A stretch of DNA of 35,008 nt, from positions 1 through 35,008 of the forward strand of contig CACZHC010000051.1 of assembly GCA_902780865.1 (NCBI GenBank). Reading direction: 5' to 3'. Shown here piece after piece: positions 25,901 to 33,004 of this stretch. The notes beneath the pieces are model-generated. The model was not told the origin of the DNA and did no database searches. It saw nothing but the letters and a program-made list of their open reading frames with translations. Each line of letters opens with the position of its first letter. The first letter of the stretch is position 1. This stretch comes from an uncultured bacterium (GTDB taxonomy: Bacteria > Verrucomicrobiota > Kiritimatiellia > RFP12 > UBA1067). The translations under genes and the position numbers were made by a program.

Positions 25901-27716
25901 GGATGATCTTCAGCGACCCCTCGCCAGTGACCGTAATTGCGGAAAGCGCAACCGCCTCGTCAATCGTAAGCTCGACATCGCCGGAAACGTTGATGACAAC
26001 GTTGCCGGATGTCGGGGCCGTCGCGACATTCCAGTTCGCACCCGTCCAAGTCGCTTGCGTTGTCTGTCCGGCCGTGCCGACCGTCATTTCCGGCGCGGTG
26101 CTGGTGCCGGCGGGCATGATCTGAATCGCCGAAATGCAGCCGCGCGCATTATTGCCGTTTGTGCCGCCCTTTATGGAAAGAGGACCGGAAAGTCCGTTGA
26201 TGCGAAGCGTGTTCGCGCCATAGACCGCCTTGCCGGCCGCGGCGGAGGCAAGCCCCCAAGTCGCGGTGTCGGAATCCGTTGTTGTTGTAGCTCCCGCCGT
26301 GGCATCCCACGTGTAAATCGTCCCGTTGACCGTCTTGGCCTTGAAGCTCTTGGAGGAATCGTCCGTCGAGCAGTAGATGATGACGTCGTATGTCTCGTAG
26401 GGAACTGCGGACAGCTTTATGCTGACATTGCCGCCGTCGTCAAGATAGCCCTGAATGAACGTGCCTGCGGTAAGGTCACCCGCCTCGGCATAGACGTTGT
26501 TCGCCTGCCACGTCAGCAGCGAAAGACCGTCCGCAAACATCGCCGTGGACGAGCCAGACGGAGAGTAGGCATCCTTGTACCACGTTCCGATTTCAAGCGC
26601 GAGCGCCGTATCGGCGGCACCGTCCGTATTGCCCTGCCCGTTGCGCCCGCCGTTCGCGTTGAAGTTGAAGCCCACGACGCCAGGCGTGAGCCACGAACGG
26701 AAAAGCGCGCCCTCGACGGCGAAGCTGACGGCAGAGAAATACGAGGCGTCGGGCTGAGCATTGGCGGAGAGGGTGATTGAGCCGGACGAGGCGACTTCCA
26801 CAGGAACAGACGCGACGAAGGCAGTGTCAACGGCAATCTCGACGCCATCCGCCACAGAGAGGATGATTTTCGAGCCCGATGACGCAGCAATCAGGGTATT
26901 TAGCGCAGAGACGGTCGTATTGTCGTTGACCGCAATAGTATCGATGTCGGACGGAAACGCATATCCCAGAATCTCAGCTTCGCTCAAGGTCGAGCCGAAA
27001 ACCGCCATCTTGGAAATGGTCCAACCCGTGGCCGGCGAAAGCGTCGAACTTGCCTTTTCATAGATGCCGCCGAGCGAAAAGCCCTTGTAGTTTGTCTGGG
27101 ACGCCTTGAGCCCTGTATGGCCGAAGCGCTTCACGAGGGTACGAGCGCCTGTATTGGCATCAGTCACGATTTCATACGCAAAGACGCCGCCGGAAGTCTG
27201 GATGTTGATGACGATGTCCGTCCCCGCAGAAAATGGATCTGCGACCTGCAGACTGCCGCCGTTGTCATCATAAAAAGCATTTTGCCAAATGCCGCGCACG
27301 GCCGCGTTGTTCGCCGCGAGACTGACACCGACTTTGTTGTACGAGGCGTCGCCATTACCGCCGCCCAGCATATTCTGGTGCAGCGAAAGAAGGTACTGGT
27401 TGTTTGCGTTCGCAAGGTCCAGCCCCGAGCAGCGGATGATAAACGTGCAGTTATTGAGCGAGTTGTTAGGCCCCGTGTAGACCACGCCGCCCGTCGCATC
27501 GCTGGCGATCGTAATTGCGTTGTTCTGGATTGTATTACCGTTCTGCGCCGTCAGCGAAAATTCACCGAGGCTGGTGTTGGCACCATCCCATACCGCAAGC
27601 GGCATTTCAGCGCTTGATGCCATCGGCAGTGCAGCGGCGAACGCCAGTGAGGCAGCGAGAAATGCGGATGAGCGGACAAAACCGCGCTTTGAGGTTAAAA
27701 TCGTTGATGCCGACAT
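22908..27716 (-). CDS. Giant exported autotransporter-passenger-like protein with LamG domains at both ends
   Basis: The 1602-residue protein has a long signal peptide (1-36, cleavage after MASSA). A LamG-like domain (about 45-260) ends in a typical 'ISKMAVFGSTLSEAEI' strand-helix. A middle section includes a carbohydrate-binding-like beta-sandwich (about 340-550, with 'YDVIIYCSTDD'). More than 700 residues of short Gly/Thr/Ser/Asn-rich beta-helix repeats follow, with repeated 'L.LNGG' and 'V.GSG.' turns. A second LamG domain forms the C-terminus (about 1410-1590, 'YYLDDWRVYDTVLTKAEV'). No transporter beta-barrel follows, so export across the outer membrane must use another route. An ATG lies 15 nt upstream at 27731. 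I prefer 27716 because GGGGAGGA stands 5 nt before it. The role is probably surface adhesion or glycan binding; no catalytic motif is visible. Confidence 0.82.
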   Translation of the reverse strand: MSASTILTSKRGFVRSSAFLAASLAFAAALPMASSAEMPLAVWDGANTSLGEFSLTAQNGNTIQNNAITIASDATGGVVYTGPNNSLNNCTFIIRCSGLDLANANNQYLLSLHQNMLGGGNGDASYNKVGVSLAANNAAVRGIWQNAFYDDNGGSLQVADPFSAGTDIVINIQTSGGVFAYEIVTDANTGARTLVKRFGHTGLKASQTNYKGFSLGGIYEKASSTLSPATGWTISKMAVFGSTLSEAEILGYAFPSDIDTIAVNDNTTVSALNTLIAASSGSKIILSVADGVEIAVDTAFVASVPVEVASSGSITLSANAQPDASYFSAVSFAVEGALFRSWLTPGVVGFNFNANGGRNGQGNTDGAADTALALEIGTWYKDAYSPSGSSTAMFADGLSLLTWQANNVYAEAGDLTAGTFIQGYLDDGGNVSIKLSAVPYETYDVIIYCSTDDSSKSFKAKTVNGTIYTWDATAGATTTTDSDTATWGLASAAAGKAVYGANTLRINGLSGPLSIKGGTNGNNARGCISAIQIMPAGTSTAPEMTVGTAGQTTQATWTGANWNVATAPTSGNVVINVSGDVELTIDEAVALSAITVTGEGSLKIIPDQANSVTFTASSISSAVPLLFANDGIGIDTISASVTYLYKTPSINSTTYGNTYTAGVGAQGSSVAISHNGGSVTLQGATYYLGESYSATATTVTFDDATAVYADCGVGMATYSVEGSSSITAQRLILSQGANDRTAAMVVKDSASVNVTGTSDVDSNQASIMFGHWNGPSTFTIQDSATFTAASQVLVGKTANNHTININGGTFTARGIKMAGYASGTNVLNLNGGLLVLGDVGITSYGSTTISVNVLVDSEIRASAATLPISQAVTIAADKVLSFTKDSGVSATVVTLTGMVGGTGGISVGADVTLNLGTNRPEGEISVDADGTIAVVMASKADLPVLKVSSNPASVILYDTDGETVLSGANVIYDSDAGTITVHPPVNTWNVASDLNFDTAGNWSYGLPQSTQDTAIKVTGDAALTIAGTYEAATLTVSGSGVVEFSGEGSFTVGTLYLNGGATLAPNSKISATSIVLDSGTVLRLKDKTESAPISGAGAVETYGSVKFTADNTFTGGLTVNLGSIARTTAQQGFGKNNYGQAIANLSRIVVLDGGSLDLANTKDACYAITIAGKGVIYDGVYLGALFNSGPEIGQNSRQTASLTLSADAMVKAELSNNGWGIVNSGHAASVLALNEHTLTVSGAGYFPIVNANTASGTQTTGTLVADGVTLGLVSTASNITGVDVIAKGCATINLATAPSAIGSLTIKPSNAGTMASLWNLPSGFVPKVDTSNIDATELPVGETVTLLTVPSTNTLSESAISVRASGRFETAINDHTVTATLKAGMPSNFLHYEFANSVAAASDSSTSFNVAGEGGSAAFVGSKNGQAVRVRTGYTPYWDAYANNTSPFHAGAVTVTTVAKLCETNIILWGIGTGGCRTGLIVKDAYTVQVVSEVYLDPVLVELTTTADLTKGWHFYAVVATEFGTTLYVDDISVSADRGFPARIGQQGQLGSFHGGAYRANKVSASGYYLDDWRVYDTVLTKAEVKTIKREICPNPLFIRLK

Positions 27717-27767
27717 GAATATCCTCCCCATCTATATATACGACATGTACTATCACACGTCGGGAGA

Positions 27768-27796
27768 ATTGTATCAATTACCCCCAAAAATGTCAA
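27768..27796 (-). promoter_or_regulatory. Consensus sigma-70 promoter of the giant beta-repeat protein gene
   Basis: The minus strand has a perfect TTGACA (27791-27796), a 17-bp spacer with a run of T and G, and TACAAT (27768-27773). The predicted start near 27761 gives a leader of about 45 nt that includes GGGGAGGA before the ATG at 27716. This is the strongest-looking promoter in the window, in the 144-bp divergent region shared with the lipoprotein gene. Confidence 0.85.
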
Positions 27797-27820
27797 ACTG
27801 GCAAGTTAGTCCCGTCTTAT

Positions 27821-27851
27821 TTGATGGGCATACTGCCAAAAATGATATAAT
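27821..27851 (+). promoter_or_regulatory. Promoter of the phytase-esterase-like lipoprotein gene (near-leaderless)
   Basis: A perfect TATAAT (27846-27851) has TTGATG (27821-27826) 19 bp upstream as a possible -35. Only 9 nt separate the -10 box from the ATG at 27861, so the transcript would start 0-3 nt before the start codon. No Shine-Dalgarno sequence is present, which agrees with leaderless or near-leaderless translation. Confidence 0.7.
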
Positions 27852-27860
27852 ACCCTGCAA

Positions 27861-28853
27861 ATGGCCTTTCGCGCAATTTCAAGATGTTTAGCACCAGCCG
27901 CCCTTCTCGCTCTCGGCGGCTGCGCCCTTATGCCCGATGGAAGCTACGACCCTTCCTTCACGGAGCTCAGGGAAATCAGGAAAAGCGAATTCCCGAAATA
28001 CCTTAGCGGCATAACCTACACCGGCGGCGATCTCTACTATGCCGTCGCCGACCGCGAGGGAAAGATGTATCCGCTTACCATCAAGCTCAAATACTCTGGC
28101 GCTCCTACGAAACCCCACTTCAAGGAAAGCATTACGCTTGAAGGCGCGCGCGACCTCGAGGCGATTGCGTGGGACCCTCTCAAGAAGACGGTGTGGGCGG
28201 CAGACGAGGCGGACGCATCAATACGCGAATTCAATCCTGCGACGGGGCGGCGTATTGGAGACCTCGCCCTACCTGGCGTCTTCCGCAAGTTTCGCCCGAA
28301 TCTCGCGTTCGAGGCGCTCACGATCTCTCCAGACGGGCTTGAGCTGTGGGCGGCAAACGAAGAGGCGCTCTCGTGCGACGGCGCGACGGCAAACAGCGAA
28401 GGCGGCTCGCTCGTCCGCCTCTGCCGATTCCGCCGCGCGGACGCGAACGACACGTGGAAACTCGACGGCATGTGGGCTTACGAGACAGACCCAACGAACG
28501 GCCAGGCATACAAGGGATATCTCGCGAGCGGCGTGTCGGGGCTAATGGTCGCGCCAGACGGCGCGGTATATGCGCTCGAGCGCGAATTCAGCCAGACGCT
28601 TTTGCCGGGATTCCGCGCACGCATCTACAAGCTCGACATTTCAAATGCGGAGAAGGTTTCAGAAACGCCCTTCTGCGAGAAGAAACCCGAGCGCACCGTT
28701 CGCAAGGAACTCGTCTTCGGCAAGGCGACCGGCATTGCGATGTACGAGGGTTGCTGCTTTGGCCCGAAGCTGAAAAACGGCCGTCTAGTCGTCCTGTGCT
28801 CTGACGGCGACGATCGCGTCGCCCATGCATTCCTCTACCTATCCGCACCTTAA
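27861..28853 (+). CDS. Lipoprotein with phytase-esterase-like/SdiA-regulated beta-propeller domain
   Basis: The 330-residue protein begins with a lipoprotein signal ending LALGGC (Cys21). The rest looks like the 'esterase-like activity of phytase' beta-propeller family. It has an early 'LEAIAWDPLKKTVWAADE' blade, 'FEALTISPDGLELWAANEE', 'GVSGLMVAPDGAVYALERE', 'FRARIYKLDI', and a final 'MYEGCCFGPKLKNGRLVVLCSDGDD' segment. The family is poorly characterised. Members are exported and sometimes linked to phosphoester hydrolysis, but activity here is inferred only. The ATG at 27861 directly follows the -10 box. It is the only clear rightward gene, divergent from the giant beta-repeat gene and convergent with the small membrane protein at 28983. 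Confidence 0.8.
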   Translation: MAFRAISRCLAPAALLALGGCALMPDGSYDPSFTELREIRKSEFPKYLSGITYTGGDLYYAVADREGKMYPLTIKLKYSGAPTKPHFKESITLEGARDLEAIAWDPLKKTVWAADEADASIREFNPATGRRIGDLALPGVFRKFRPNLAFEALTISPDGLELWAANEEALSCDGATANSEGGSLVRLCRFRRADANDTWKLDGMWAYETDPTNGQAYKGYLASGVSGLMVAPDGAVYALEREFSQTLLPGFRARIYKLDISNAEKVSETPFCEKKPERTVRKELVFGKATGIAMYEGCCFGPKLKNGRLVVLCSDGDDRVAHAFLYLSAP

Positions 28854-28867
28854 TCGAGCACGAAAAA

Positions 28868-28982
28868 GGAGGAGCCTTCGGCCGCTGTGACATGTTCTGC
28901 GGCGGAGCGAAGGTCCGAGCGAATGGATACGGCGTATTCGCCGAGGGTCCATGAGGAGGAGCCTTCGGCCGCCGCAGAACAT
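28868..28982. repeat. Direct and inverted repeat unit between convergent genes
   Basis: An 18-bp sequence, ggaggagccttcggccgc, occurs at 28868-28885 and again at 28955-28972. A perfect 14-bp inverted repeat pairs atgttctgcggcgg (28892-28905) with ccgccgcagaacat (28969-28982). The repeat core includes gccttcggc, a stable UUCG-type hairpin. The element fills the 129-bp gap between two convergent genes, so it may be a bidirectional terminator or a REP-like mobile repeat. No T-run marks it as a simple intrinsic terminator. Confidence 0.7.
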
Positions 28983-29456
28983 TTACGGCAAAAGTTTCTC
29001 GAACTCCTTGACGCCAACATGGTGCCAGGCGTCGAGCGTGACGCGCGAGCCGTCGACAAGAAGGAGTTTCACTATGCCCTTCTTCTTCCACTGCGAACGG
29101 TCGACGGACTTGATGTCGGAAATAGGCAGCTTCTTGCCGCGCCAGACGAAACCTGAGTCGTCGAACTCGAAGCGGAATGAGGCGACAGAGGCGAGGTTAA
29201 GTCCAATCAGCACCGACGCAAGAAGGCAGAGCGCCGTAAAGCCATACTGCGACTGGATCTTCTGGCGCTTGAACGGCTCAAGCTGAAAGCCCTCCGGCGG
29301 CTTCGAGCTCTCGATCTTCTCGTAAAGCTCCGCAGCGGGAGTCGCCGGATATCTCACGAAACCGTCATAGCCAAACCAGCATCCCATGCCGAACATGAGA
29401 AGAAAGACGGCGAGGTGGCGGTAGAAGAACTCAGGATTGAGCTTGAGCCGTTTCAT
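28983..29456 (-). CDS. Small membrane protein with two transmembrane helices and PH-like C-terminal domain
   Basis: The 157-residue protein has two hydrophobic helices (about 14-31 'LAVFLLMFGMGCWFGYDG' and about 78-92 'ALCLLASVLIGLNLASV'). A soluble region of about 60 residues follows ('FEFDDSGFVWRGKKLPISDI', 'KLLLVDGSRVTLDAWHHVG'). The strand pattern of that tail resembles bacterial PH-like (bPH) domains. I do not recognise a specific function. The frame opens at 29498, but the ATG at 29456 has GGAG 7 nt upstream and gives a natural N-terminus. It overlaps the end of the mutarotase gene by 26 nt, so the two are co-transcribed. Confidence 0.75.
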   Translation of the reverse strand: MKRLKLNPEFFYRHLAVFLLMFGMGCWFGYDGFVRYPATPAAELYEKIESSKPPEGFQLEPFKRQKIQSQYGFTALCLLASVLIGLNLASVASFRFEFDDSGFVWRGKKLPISDIKSVDRSQWKKKGIVKLLLVDGSRVTLDAWHHVGVKEFEKLLP

Positions 29457-30357
29457 TTGTCGTCTCCATCGTGGACTGGATCGCCGCGGCGAGGACATAT
29501 TTCCCGCCGGGCTCGAGAACGCGGCCGTCCGGCCAGTCCGAGACCGGCTCGACGCAGACGAAGCGCCGCCACGAATCCTCGTCGAAATCCGGAATCCTGC
29601 ATTCGGCGCCGGGGTTCCACACGACGACGCGGTCGTTGCCAGAAGACGCGATCGCGACTGCGCGGCGAAGCCCCGAGTCGATCACGGCGAATTCGTGGCG
29701 CGGCGACGACGGCAGCGTGAAGATGTGGTCGGTCGGATGGTCCATCACGAGATCGCCGGCCTGGCTGTCGTCCTTGCCTGCGAAACCGTTGAAGAAAGGA
29801 AGCCCGGCAAGTCCCTTCACCGTCGCGCCGTCGCGCTCGCGGAGGAGGATGTACGGATGGAAGCCGCAGCTGAAGCCGAACGGCTCCTTGCCGGTGTTCT
29901 CGGCCTCCATCGTCAGGTTGAGCTTCATCGACACCGAGACCTTCAGCGTCAGGACGAAGTCGTGCGGCCAGGTGGCGCGCGTGGCCTCGTCGGACCTGAG
30001 GACAAGCGTCACCTCGGTCATCTCGTCGGAATATTCGCTCGCGGCGACCTCGAACGGCATCGCGCGGGCGAAGCCATGCTGCGGCAGCTCCTTCGAGAAA
30101 CGGTTGCCGAACTGAGGAAAGCAGACGGGGATACCGCCGTGGAACGACTCGCCCCTGTTGTAGTCGCGCTTCGACGGGCGGAAGATCACCTCCGCATGGC
30201 CCGTCGGGCGATAGGAAAGGACGTTTGCGCCGAGAAGCGCGATTTCCGCCGTGCCATACTTGTTTGCGAGGACGACGTTCGGGTATCCGCAGTGCCCCGG
30301 GCGGAACACTATCCGCCCCGGCGCACCGTAGCGGGAATTGAGCTGATCGATATTCAT
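29431..30357 (-). CDS. D-hexose-6-phosphate mutarotase-like protein (YeaD family aldose epimerase)
   Basis: The 308-residue cytoplasmic protein of the mutarotase fold lacks a signal peptide. Family features are 'GGIPVCFPQFG', 'LPQHGFARAMPFEV' (catalytic His), 'GFSCGFHPYI' (second His) and 'FVCVEPVSDWP' (Glu base). This arrangement is that of glucose-6-phosphate 1-epimerase/YeaD proteins, not GalM, so it should interconvert anomers of phosphorylated hexoses. The frame extends to 30396 through low-complexity sequence. The ATG at 30357 gives the usual N-terminus, but no clear Shine-Dalgarno sequence is present. It lies 58 nt downstream of the rhamnosidase gene, and the gap carries a short repeat. 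Confidence 0.87.
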   Translation of the reverse strand: MNIDQLNSRYGAPGRIVFRPGHCGYPNVVLANKYGTAEIALLGANVLSYRPTGHAEVIFRPSKRDYNRGESFHGGIPVCFPQFGNRFSKELPQHGFARAMPFEVAASEYSDEMTEVTLVLRSDEATRATWPHDFVLTLKVSVSMKLNLTMEAENTGKEPFGFSCGFHPYILLRERDGATVKGLAGLPFFNGFAGKDDSQAGDLVMDHPTDHIFTLPSSPRHEFAVIDSGLRRAVAIASSGNDRVVVWNPGAECRIPDFDEDSWRRFVCVEPVSDWPDGRVLEPGGKYVLAAAIQSTMETTNETAQAQS

Positions 30358-30377
30358 GAGATTTGTTTTATTTTTAA

Positions 30378-30408
30378 CACAAAGACTCAGAGGCACAAAG
30401 CACAGAGA
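30378..30408. repeat. Short heptad-like intergenic repeat (CACAAAG type)
   Basis: The gap between the rhamnosidase and mutarotase genes contains cacaaag-actcaga-ggcacaa-agcacag-aga. On the minus strand this reads as TCTCTGTGCTTTGTGCC followed by TCTGAGTCTTTGTG. Units repeat with about 7-bp spacing. It differs in sequence from the 1494-1542 array but has the same period. No hairpin is evident. Confidence 0.55.
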
Positions 30409-30415
30409 TTTTGGG

Positions 30416-32992
30416 TTAGAGATCTTTTACGATGTGGTAAGTGCCGGCGGTGTAGCGCTTAGGGGTCGTCTCGCCGGGGAGCGTGACGTCAGCGGTCGCG
30501 CCTTCGGGAACCGTGAAGTCCCAGACCCACTTATCGCCCTCGTAGCGCCACGCGCTCTTGACGAGACCGGCGACCGACTTGAACTCGGCCTTCACGAAGC
30601 CAACGCGCTTGTCGGGCTTGGGCGCCATAATGATGTTCTTGAAGCCAGGCGCCTTCGGATCTGCGGCGATGCCCGCCATGTCCTTGTACATCCACGAGAG
30701 GACCGCGCCATAGGCGTAGTGGTTGAAGCTGTTCATGCCGACGGGGCCGAAGCCCTTCTCCTTCGTGTAGCTGTTCCAGCGCTCCCAGATCGTCGTCGCG
30801 CCCTGGTCGACGGAGTAGAGCCACGATGGGTTCTTGTGCTGGAGGAGCAGCGTGTAGGCGATGTCGGACATTCCGTTTTCCGTGAGCGTCTCCATCAGGA
30901 TGGAAGTCCCGAGGAAGCCGGTCTGCAGGCAGTCACCGTGGTCGGCGAAGTTGCGCTTGAGCGCCTCGATCGTCTTCGCCTTTGCGTCGCCATCGACAAG
31001 CCCGAGCTTGAGCGCAAAGAGCGCAGGCGTCTGCATTCCGCGCATCGGCTCGACGAGCAGTCCGTCGGCGGCAAAGAAGTTCTTCTTAAGATACTCCTTC
31101 GCCTCTTCGGCCATCTTCGCGTACTTCGCGGCGTCCTTGCCGATAGCGACGGCCATCGCCTCCATCATCTGAGCGTCCCAGCGCCAGTAGCATGCGCCGA
31201 GGTAGTTCCAGTAGAGCTTCGCCTCGGGCCTCAGCTTGCCGTCCTTCCAAGCGCGGCCGCTGCAGCTCTCGAGGTCTTCGTAGCCGACCCAGTCGGCCCA
31301 CTGGTAGCCGCCGTTCTCGCCCTTCGTCGCCTCGTAGTCGTATTTCGTCTCGTTGACGCGCGCGACGAACTTCTCCATCGCCGCCCAGTTGTCCTCCAGA
31401 AGCTTCGTGTCACCGAACTGCTTCCACACCTGGTACGGCGTTATGACACCGACGTCTGCCCAGCCGATGCGCATCGGCTCGTTACCGTACTGCCCGAGCG
31501 GCGCAACGCCCGGGAAGCCGCCGCGGTCATCCTGGTTGTCGCAGAGATCGCGCATCCACTTGCGGAAGAATGTCGAAGTATTGGCGTTGAACGCGCCGGC
31601 CTCGGTGAACACCTGCGTGTCGGCCGTCCAGCCAAGGCGTTCGTTGCGCTGCGGGCAGTCGGTCGGAACGGAAAGGTAGTTCGAGAGCTGTCCCCAGTAG
31701 ACGTTGGAGATGAGCTTGTTGACGTCGGCTACGCCAGTCTCGATCGAGCCGGTTTCCATCTCCTTCTTGATTGACGTCACGGGCAGCGAACCAATGTCGC
31801 GGAACGTCACGTCGTCCGTAGCGGTAACCGAGATGTAGCGGTATCCGAAGAACGTGAAAGCGGGGATGTATATCGAGAAGCCGTCATGGTCGAGAGGCGC
31901 CTTGCCGAAGGTGTAGACGATTCTCATGCCGTTCTGCGGGACGCGCAGGTTCTCGCGGTATACGCTTCCACCTGGGCCGTCGTTCCCGCGCGAACGCTCG
32001 CCGTTGGCGTCGTTCAGCATCTCGGCGGGAAGACACGTGAGCGTCGTTCCTTCTACGGCCTTGAAAAAGAAGCCAGGCACTGCGGCGCAATTCTGCCCGA
32101 AGTCGACGACAAGCGTCTCGCCCTTGGCGAGCGTGCACTCCGACATTGTGTTGCTCCCCTTGCTCGAGTTGATGACGACGTCGCGGAGCTTGTGGACGCG
32201 CCCGAACACCTTCTTCTCGGGGTCTGCGCCGTCGACGCCCTTCCAGACGTACGCCGCGACAGGCTTAAGCGCCTTGTCGAAGCGGCGGCATACCTCCCCG
32301 CCGTCAGACGGAAGTATCTCACCCTTGAACTCGTCGTTGCGCTCGGCCTTCCTGAACGCCTCGCCGCCAAAGTACGGCGGCACGACTCGCGCATCGTATT
32401 CCTCGCCGTCGAAGATCGCCGCATGTTTGACAGGCCCCCCGATCGCGGCTTTCCACTCGTCCGCCTTCGTGCCATAGACCTTGGTCGAGCCGTCGGCGTA
32501 AGTGACCTGAAGAACGGCGCGGAAGGCGCTCTTCTTGCCCGTGAAGTTTACGATCTTGTCGCGCCACCACCCGGCGGAAACCTCGGCGGCGAAGAAGTTC
32601 TTCTCGCCCTTGTCCTTCTTGAGACAGCCGGTGACGTCGTAGGTGAACGAACGGCGCGTCTTCTTGACGTGGGTGAACCCCGGCTTGAGCGCATCGTCAG
32701 AGCCAGCCGACTTGCCGTTCACGTAGACCTCGTAAACGCCGAGGCCTGTCGTCATCCATACCGCCGACTTGACCTCGCCCTCGTTCTCGATCTCGCGGAC
32801 GAACCAGCTCGTGCCGTCAGCCGCTCGCGCACCGTCCTTTGACTGACCGGTGAACACAGGTGCATCAGCGACCGATATCCATTCGCTCTGCGCCCAGAGG
32901 GACGAATCAAGCGCATCTACACGCTTGCTAAGTGGCTCACACCCTACCACGGCAACGAGCAACGCGGTCATTGGAATCATGCTGGTCTTCAT
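30416..32992 (-). CDS. Exported lipoprotein alpha-L-rhamnosidase (glycoside hydrolase family 78)
   Basis: The 858-residue protein has a lipobox LLVAVVGC (Cys18). The N-terminal beta-sandwich domains have the 'YEVYVNGKSAGSD' motif (88-100) and 'DALKPGFTHVKKTRRSFTYDV' of GH78. The (alpha/alpha)6 catalytic barrel carries the family signature VPTDCPQRNERLGWTADTQVF (442-462), later GATTIWERWNSYT and MNSFNHYAYGAVLSWMY. A C-terminal beta domain closes the protein. By family it removes terminal alpha-L-rhamnose from plant pectin (rhamnogalacturonan) or glycosides. AAGGAG stands 8 nt before the ATG, in the 12-nt gap after the methyltransferase gene. The lipid anchor suggests periplasmic or surface location. 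Confidence 0.93.
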   Translation of the reverse strand: MKTSMIPMTALLVAVVGCEPLSKRVDALDSSLWAQSEWISVADAPVFTGQSKDGARAADGTSWFVREIENEGEVKSAVWMTTGLGVYEVYVNGKSAGSDDALKPGFTHVKKTRRSFTYDVTGCLKKDKGEKNFFAAEVSAGWWRDKIVNFTGKKSAFRAVLQVTYADGSTKVYGTKADEWKAAIGGPVKHAAIFDGEEYDARVVPPYFGGEAFRKAERNDEFKGEILPSDGGEVCRRFDKALKPVAAYVWKGVDGADPEKKVFGRVHKLRDVVINSSKGSNTMSECTLAKGETLVVDFGQNCAAVPGFFFKAVEGTTLTCLPAEMLNDANGERSRGNDGPGGSVYRENLRVPQNGMRIVYTFGKAPLDHDGFSIYIPAFTFFGYRYISVTATDDVTFRDIGSLPVTSIKKEMETGSIETGVADVNKLISNVYWGQLSNYLSVPTDCPQRNERLGWTADTQVFTEAGAFNANTSTFFRKWMRDLCDNQDDRGGFPGVAPLGQYGNEPMRIGWADVGVITPYQVWKQFGDTKLLEDNWAAMEKFVARVNETKYDYEATKGENGGYQWADWVGYEDLESCSGRAWKDGKLRPEAKLYWNYLGACYWRWDAQMMEAMAVAIGKDAAKYAKMAEEAKEYLKKNFFAADGLLVEPMRGMQTPALFALKLGLVDGDAKAKTIEALKRNFADHGDCLQTGFLGTSILMETLTENGMSDIAYTLLLQHKNPSWLYSVDQGATTIWERWNSYTKEKGFGPVGMNSFNHYAYGAVLSWMYKDMAGIAADPKAPGFKNIIMAPKPDKRVGFVKAEFKSVAGLVKSAWRYEGDKWVWDFTVPEGATADVTLPGETTPKRYTAGTYHIVKDL

Positions 32993-33004
32993 TTGTTTTT
33001 CTCC

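Noticed and set aside
30356..31774. A 472-codon plus-strand open frame opposite the GH78 gene
   Set aside because: It is a codon-bias shadow of the rhamnosidase. It has no start signal of its own and no domain.
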